Below, piece after piece: positions 15,263-19,173 of a stretch of 19,173 bases of DNA. The notes below the pieces were generated by a model. It did no database searches. It worked only from the letters and a program-made list of their open reading frames with translations, and was not told where the DNA came from. The first letter of the stretch is position 1; each line of letters begins with the position of its first letter. The DNA comes from Verrucomicrobiota bacterium (GTDB taxonomy: Bacteria; Verrucomicrobiota; Verrucomicrobiia; Opitutales; Opitutaceae): contig JAEYQF010000232.1 in NCBI GenBank assembly GCA_023410155.1, forward strand, positions 1 to 19,173. The letters are read 5' to 3'. A program made the position numbers and the translations under genes.

Positions 15263-15997
15263 ATGTCGCACGACGAACACCACCAAGAAAACCTCGCCCG
15301 CCACGAACGGCGGCGCTGGGCCAAGAAGCTCCTCCGGTTCATGCCGCGGCGGACGCAGTTTCACAAATACCCTCTCGTGGGCCGGTTCGCCCACCTCGCA
15401 CGGAAACGCGCGTATCTGTGGTCGTTCAAGACCGTGCACATGCGGCCGGCATTCTACGCGGGCTCGATCATCTCGTTGCTGCCGCTGATGGGCGTGCAGT
15501 TGCCGGTGGTGTTCGCCTTCTGCCTGGTGCTGCGCGCCAACTTCATGGTCGCGGGCGGACTGCAGTTCATCACCAACCCGTTCACAGCGGTGCCGATCTA
15601 CTACGCCACGCACCGGCTCGGCGCGGAGATCATCGAGTTCACCGGCTTCGGTCACTCGCTCGATGTGGTCGAAGACGAAGCCACGCTCGCGGGCGAGAAG
15701 GTGACACCCCACCTCGATCAGATCCACGCCCAACCCGGCACGGAAAACGAGCCGCGACGTCTCAAATGGACGCGTAAGCTCGGCGCAGGTCTCAATGCGC
15801 TCGTGATCGGCGGCATCGTGTCAGGCGTGGTCTTGGCCGTCGTGCTGGACGTGATCTGGCGCTTCACCGGCGGAAAACGGCACCATCGTCCGCATGGTCG
15901 ACACCAGCACCATCCGCCGTCTCACCATCACCACCAGCAACATCGCTCGCGTTCCAAACGTTCCCGCTCGACGGGTGGAGAGCCCCCGCCAACCTAG
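15263..15997 (+). CDS. DUF2062 membrane protein with histidine-rich tail
   Basis: 244-residue protein with a DUF2062 domain (about 30-200). A basic, His-containing N-terminus is followed by a helix pair (about 63-105, PAFYAGSIISLLPLMGVQLP then VVFAFCLVLRANFMVAGGLQ), then TNPFTAVPIYYATHRLG typical of the family, and a final helix (about 178-198). DUF2062 proteins are small inner-membrane proteins of unknown function. The last 40 residues are unusual: 11 of 21 residues between 207 and 227 are His, including HHHH, followed by an Arg/Ser/Lys stretch. Such tails often bind Ni, Zn or Cu, but this is inference. It sits 10 bp after the glycerate kinase gene and 6 bp before the muramidase gene. Confidence 0.85.
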   Translation: MSHDEHHQENLARHERRRWAKKLLRFMPRRTQFHKYPLVGRFAHLARKRAYLWSFKTVHMRPAFYAGSIISLLPLMGVQLPVVFAFCLVLRANFMVAGGLQFITNPFTAVPIYYATHRLGAEIIEFTGFGHSLDVVEDEATLAGEKVTPHLDQIHAQPGTENEPRRLKWTRKLGAGLNALVIGGIVSGVVLAVVLDVIWRFTGGKRHHRPHGRHQHHPPSHHHHQQHRSRSKRSRSTGGEPPPT

Positions 15998-16003
15998 CCC
16001 GCG

Positions 16004-17371
16004 ATGCCCGGCCTTCCTCGTTTCCTGACGCCATCGCGACTTCTGTCCTGCCTGGTGATTCCGCTGGCGCTGCTGGGCTGCAGCTCCAGTTCGAGCAGCC
16101 GGCCGACCCGGCCCGCGACCTCCGACAAAGCCGTCGTATCCACTCCAGCACGACCGGCCACCGCGCGCCCCGCCCAGGACTTCGTTTATCCGGTGATGCC
16201 CGGAATCGATGTGCTGACCATGCAGGGCTTCGCTCCGGTGAAGGGCAAACGCCTCGGCCTGCTCACCCACCCCGCAGGCGTGAACCGGCTCGGAGAAAAA
16301 ACCATCGACGTGCTCCGCCGCGCGCCCGGAGTGAATCTCGTCGCCCTCTACGGCCCCGAACACGGCATCTACGGCGACACGCCGGCCGAGATCATCATCA
16401 ACGACTCGAAGGATCCGCGGACGGGCCTGCCGGTGTTTTCCCTTTACGGAAAATTCCGCAAGCCCGTCGCCGCGCAGCTCAAGAACATCGATGCGATGGT
16501 CATCGACCTGCAGGACGTCGGCGCGCGCTCCTACACCTTCATCAGCGCGATGAAGCTCACGATGGAGGCGTGCTTTGAGCACAACATCGAGGTGATCGTC
16601 CTCGATCGCCCCAATCCGCTCGGCGGCCTCAAGGTCGACGGTCCGCTCCTCGACGCGAAGTGGCGCAGCTACGTCGGCGAGTTTCGCGTGCCCTACGTGC
16701 ACGGCCTCACCATCGCCGAACTCGCCAAGATGGCGAAGGAAGCTCCCGGCGTGCTCAACATTCCCGACGACGTGCGCGCCCGCGGCCGGCTCACGATCAT
16801 CCCGATGCGCGGCTGGAAACGCTCCATGCGCTGGCCCGAGACGGGCCTCACGTGGATCCCCACCTCGCCCTTCGTGCCCGACTTCGCCGCAGTGCAAGGT
16901 TACGCGATGACCGGCCTCGGCACTTACCTCGGCGGTTTCTACCACGGCGTCGGCAAACAGTATCCGTTTCGCGGCCTCGGCCACCGCACGATCAAGATCG
17001 ACGAGGTGGAGAAAGAGCTGAAGGCACTCAAAATCCCCGGCCTGCAGTTTCGCCGCGTCAGTGGAGTCAACCGCGCCGGCAAGCCCGCCGTCGGTCTCTA
17101 CATCGAGATCTCCGACTACGACGAGTGGCGCCCGACGGAGCTGAGTTTCTATTTGATGAAGCTGGCGTGCAAACTCGAGCCGGCCAATCCGTTCAACGCC
17201 GCCCCCGTCGCCCAGCAAAACGGCTTCCTCCGTCACATGGGTTCCGAGGAGTTTCTCCGCGTGCTGCAGCGCGACGGCGCTCGCACCGATGTCGCGACCT
17301 GGATCGAGGAGTGGCACAAGCGGGCCCTCGTTTACCAGATGCAGAGCCGGCGGTATTGGCTGTATCAGTAA
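16004..17371 (+). CDS. namZ: NamZ-like exo-N-acetylmuramidase lipoprotein (DUF1343, GH171)
   Basis: 455-residue protein of the DUF1343 family, whose characterised member NamZ of Bacillus subtilis removes terminal MurNAc from peptidoglycan fragments. A lipoprotein signal (basic start, hydrophobic 13-23, lipobox LLGC with Cys26) is followed by a Ser/Pro/Thr linker to about residue 58. The catalytic domain has GKRLGLLTHPAGVN, the hallmark LYGPEHGIYGD (E119 the likely catalytic acid, H120), IDLQDVGARSYTF, VLDRPNPLGG and YQYP-like GKQYPFRGLG. It should be attached to a membrane facing the periplasm and act in cell-wall turnover. The start ATG at 16004 is 6 bp after the DUF2062 stop. It is the last gene of the four-gene run. 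Confidence 0.88.
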   Translation: MPGLPRFLTPSRLLSCLVIPLALLGCSSSSSSRPTRPATSDKAVVSTPARPATARPAQDFVYPVMPGIDVLTMQGFAPVKGKRLGLLTHPAGVNRLGEKTIDVLRRAPGVNLVALYGPEHGIYGDTPAEIIINDSKDPRTGLPVFSLYGKFRKPVAAQLKNIDAMVIDLQDVGARSYTFISAMKLTMEACFEHNIEVIVLDRPNPLGGLKVDGPLLDAKWRSYVGEFRVPYVHGLTIAELAKMAKEAPGVLNIPDDVRARGRLTIIPMRGWKRSMRWPETGLTWIPTSPFVPDFAAVQGYAMTGLGTYLGGFYHGVGKQYPFRGLGHRTIKIDEVEKELKALKIPGLQFRRVSGVNRAGKPAVGLYIEISDYDEWRPTELSFYLMKLACKLEPANPFNAAPVAQQNGFLRHMGSEEFLRVLQRDGARTDVATWIEEWHKRALVYQMQSRRYWLYQ

Positions 17372-17409
17372 GCCGGGTCCGCGCGTCGGAACCGTGCACT
17401 TTCGGTGAT

Positions 17410-17461
17410 CGTTCTCGTCCCCTCGATCTCCTCACGTGCCGCGCCCGTGATCTCGAGAACG
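17410..17461. repeat. Nested inverted repeats after the NamZ-like gene
   Basis: CGTTCTCG (17410-17417) and CGAGAACG (17454-17461) are perfect inverted copies, enclosing TCACG (17432-17436) and CGTGA (17446-17450). A further GAGAACGAG copy lies at 17480-17488. The structure could be a factor-dependent terminator or a remnant of a CGTTCTCGT-type intergenic repeat. No T run follows. Confidence 0.35.
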
Positions 17462-17542
17462 AGAAAGCGGATGATGAGGAGAACGAGCATTAAGACGGCC
17501 GTCCTGCTTTGCTGACCCCACGCGCTTCTGCGAAGTTTTTTC

Positions 17543-17559
17543 GAAGGGCCAAACCCTTC
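17543..17559. other. Short hairpin before the ECF operon
   Basis: GAAGGG (17543-17548) and CCCTTC (17554-17559) form a 6-bp stem 48 bp before the first gene of the sigma operon, preceded by T6. Polarity does not fit a terminator on either strand. It lies where the operon promoter should be, but no standard or ECF-type promoter was recognised in the 235-bp gap. Confidence 0.2.
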
Positions 17560-17606
17560 CACGGTGTTACATTGCTCGCCGTTCGTCCGCCTCCCCGCTC
17601 CCCACC

Positions 17607-17941
17607 ATGAACCCTCCTCCTGATCCCCTCGATCCGCTCCTCGATCGTTGGGCCGACGTGCCCGAGCCTTCCTCGCGTCTCACCTCGGAAGTCTGGCGGC
17701 GCATCGCGGAAGCAGAGGCCACCGCCCACCGCCGCACCGGCTTCTGGGCCGGAGTCGAGGAGTGGTTCTCGCGTCCGTCGCTCGCGGCGATGTTCTTCGC
17801 CTGCTGCGCCCTGCTCGGACTGTTTCTCGCCGAGTGGCGCGTCAACCAGGTGCAGCGCGAACGCAGCGCCCAGATCGCCCGCAGCTACCTGCTGCTGATC
17901 GATCCGCTGCTCAAAGCCAACACCGTCGCCAGAAACCCATG
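17607..17941 (+). CDS. One-TM protein, putative anti-sigma factor
   Basis: 111-residue protein whose stop codon runs to 17942. A cytoplasmic N-terminal part (1-52) holds a Pro/Asp-rich start and the helix SRLTSEVWRRIAEAEATA. One membrane segment (about 58-75, LAAMFFACCALLGLFLAEW) and a short outside tail (76-111) follow. There is no zinc-finger (HxxxCxxC) motif. By size, topology and place beside an ECF sigma gene it looks like a small membrane anti-sigma factor of the CnrY type, with the N-terminal helix as the sigma-binding part. That is an inference from architecture, not homology. Its stop overlaps the start of the next gene (ATGA), indicating translational coupling. No Shine-Dalgarno is visible; ATG 17607 follows CTCCCCACC. 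Confidence 0.65.
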
Positions 17942-18391
17942 AAACGCTCGCTCCTCGTCCTCCTGCTCGGACTCGGCGTCGGCGTGGCGACGCACCTCAC
18001 GTATTTCCGCTTTCACGAGCCCACCGCCACGGACTCGCTCGACGGACAGCTCGCGTGGATGAAATCCGAGCTCAACCTCTCCGAGGCGCAATACGCCCGC
18101 ATTCGCGAACTCCACCAGGAATCCAGCCCGCGCCTGCGCGCGCTCGCCAGCGAGGTGGCCCAAATGCAGGCCGAGTTTGCCGCCTTCGAAAACACCCGCC
18201 GCACGAGCGACAAGGTCGACTTCATCGAATTCGCCGCCTTCGTCGAGCTGCGGCGCGCGATCAACGAGCGCTGCATCGCCTCCACGCGCGAACTCGTGCT
18301 CGCGTCGGCCGACGTGATGACCCCACAGCAGCGCGCCCACTACCTCGGCCTCGTCGCCCCCTCGGAATCTTTCCAGTCTTCGCATAACTAA
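17939..18391 (+). CDS. CnrX/CpxP-like periplasmic sensor protein
   Basis: 150-residue protein with an uncleaved anchor or signal sequence (4-18, SLLVLLLGLGVGVAT) and then an all-helical, heptad-rich periplasmic domain. SELNLSEAQYARIRELH (43-59) and MTPQQRAHYLGLV (127-139) are LTxxQ-like segments typical of the CpxP/Spy/Metal_resist superfamily. Size, anchor and helix layout match CnrX, the membrane-bound periplasmic metal sensor that controls an anti-sigma factor. When I align it by eye with CnrX as remembered, the metal-binding His/Met positions are not conserved (Leu, Lys, Ser instead), so a different signal is likely. It has only a single cysteine (C112). The gene is coupled to the upstream gene by ATGA and followed 23 bp later by the sigma factor. 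Confidence 0.75.
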   Translation: MKRSLLVLLLGLGVGVATHLTYFRFHEPTATDSLDGQLAWMKSELNLSEAQYARIRELHQESSPRLRALASEVAQMQAEFAAFENTRRTSDKVDFIEFAAFVELRRAINERCIASTRELVLASADVMTPQQRAHYLGLVAPSESFQSSHN

Positions 18392-18414
18392 CTGAGCGCC
18401 CACCCCAGCGCCCC

Positions 18415-19023
18415 GTGCCTTCCGACCCCGAACTCGATCGTGCCAGCCTCGCCGCGCTGCAACGTGGCGACACCTCGGCCCTCAACCGGCTCATCGCCCG
18501 CTGGGAGCGGCCCTTGATCGCGTTCGCCTATCGCTACGTGCAGAACTCCGCCGACGCCCACGATCTCGTCGCGGAAGTGTTTGTGAAACTCTACCAGCAG
18601 CGCGACCGCCTGCGCGCCGACACCAACGTGTCCGCCTGGCTCTTCACCGCCCTCACCAATCGCTGCCACAATCTCCACCGCTGGAAACGCCGCCATCCCA
18701 CCGTCACGATCGACGCCCCGCCGGACGACGGCCGCAGCGAGACGATGGGCGCCGGATTCCCCGAGCTCGCGTCCGACCAGCCCGCGCCGCACGCCTGTCT
18801 CGCCCGCGATGAATCGCAGGCCGCGGTGAAAGCCGCGATCGACCAGCTCCCGCACGATCTAAAAACTGCCGTGCTGCTCCACCACTACGAGCACCTATCC
18901 TACCGCGAGATCGGCGAGATCACCGGCTGCTCCGAACGCGGCGTAGAAACCCGGCTCTACCGCGCACGGCAGCAACTCAAGGCCGCCCTCGCCCACGTAA
19001 TCGGCGAGGCCAGCACCTGCTAA
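18415..19023 (+). CDS. ECF-type RNA polymerase sigma factor
   Basis: 202-residue sigma-70-family protein of the ECF type. Region 2 (about 22-92) contains RLIARWERPLIAFAYRYV, the core-binding DAHDLVAEVFVKLYQ and the -10-reading SAWLFTALTNRCHNL. A variable linker (95-130) follows. Region 4 (about 136-190) has QLPHDLKTAVLLHHYEHLS and a helix-turn-helix YREIGEITGCSERGVETRLYRARQQL. There is no C-terminal extension. The start is GTG at 18415; no ATG precedes region 2. It is the third gene of a likely operon with the putative anti-sigma and periplasmic genes, in the order Y-X-H. It probably controls its own operon and unlinked targets that are not visible here. Confidence 0.92.
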   Translation: MPSDPELDRASLAALQRGDTSALNRLIARWERPLIAFAYRYVQNSADAHDLVAEVFVKLYQQRDRLRADTNVSAWLFTALTNRCHNLHRWKRRHPTVTIDAPPDDGRSETMGAGFPELASDQPAPHACLARDESQAAVKAAIDQLPHDLKTAVLLHHYEHLSYREIGEITGCSERGVETRLYRARQQLKAALAHVIGEASTC

Positions 19024-19113
19024 GGAGCAGATTCACCGGTCAACGTAACACGTCTGGCGCGGCAGCTCCGGCTATCGTCCCGTCTCGTGCTCTTGATCGT
19101 GCTCGTGCTCGTT
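19024..19113 (+). other. Gap after the sigma gene with CTCGTG-type short repeats
   Basis: No gene is visible. From 19083 to 19113 the words TCGTGCTC and GTGCTCGT recur several times, giving a simple, C/T/G-rich stretch that leads straight into the 22-bp tandem repeat. No terminator hairpin for the sigma operon was recognised. Confidence 0.4.
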
Positions 19114-19173
19114 TCGGTCCGCATTGTGTCCCGACTCGGTCCGCCCCGTGTCCCGACTCGATCCGCACCGTGT
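19114..19173 (+). repeat. 22-bp tandem repeat, continuing past the window edge
   Basis: Two full 22-bp units (19114-19135 and 19136-19157) differ at 2 positions and are followed by 16 bases of a third unit. The unit is TCGGTCCGC, two or three variable bases, then GTGTCCCGAC. The third copy is cut by the window end, so copy number is unknown. Confidence 0.75.

Noticed and set aside
15821..17317. 498-codon minus-strand open frame
   Set aside because: It is antisense to the NamZ-like lipoprotein and the DUF2062 tail, with no recognisable motif.
19114..19173. CRISPR array
   Set aside because: The 22-bp units abut directly with no unique spacers, so this is a plain tandem repeat.

Overview
The window is high-GC, densely coded bacterial chromosome. 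It most resembles the Verrucomicrobiota, probably Opitutaceae (Opitutus-like). This is an inference from remembered protein styles (the LacI-type regulator, the TonB receptor with an SLEELLSVEVTSVS-type N-terminus, a short cobalamin-dependent ribonucleotide reductase), from the GC bias and from the absence of Shine-Dalgarno sequences. No rRNA, tRNA, CRISPR array, transposase, integrase or phage gene was seen.

Layout. 152-694 (+) encodes a small membrane protein. 1773-907 (-) is a manganese catalase. 2024-3255 (+) is a coupled pair, a metallo-beta-lactamase-fold hydrolase and a four-helix membrane protein. 6628-3290 (-) is a sugar cassette: a LacI-type regulator, a GH1 beta-glucosidase, and a VTT/DedA-like membrane protein overlapping the glucosidase end. 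8658-6865 (-) holds two rRNA 2'-O-methyltransferases, RlmM and a TrmH/SpoU enzyme. Between the LacI-type gene and the SpoU gene lies a gene-free stretch with strong RNA structure followed by a T8 run. 8716-9303 (+) is an exported DUF985 cupin. 13510-9324 (-) carries class II ribonucleotide reductase NrdJ and a TonB-dependent outer-membrane receptor. 13808-17371 (+) is a tight run: DUF1653, glycerate kinase, DUF2062 with a histidine-rich tail, and a NamZ-like muramidase lipoprotein. 17607-19023 (+) is a three-gene signalling operon: a one-TM putative anti-sigma factor, a periplasmic CnrX/CpxP-like protein and an ECF sigma factor. The window ends in a 22-bp tandem repeat.

Most notable are: (1) two NrdR-box-like palindromes 32 bp apart upstream of nrdJ; (2) the Y-X-H gene order of the last operon, the same architecture as the CnrYXH metal-sensing system but with the metal-binding histidines apparently missing, so its signal is unknown; (3) the structured RNA candidate at 6707-6814; and (4) the lack of any convincing Shine-Dalgarno sequence before all 19 genes. 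Most genes are ordinary housekeeping or accessory metabolism, and I see no defence system.
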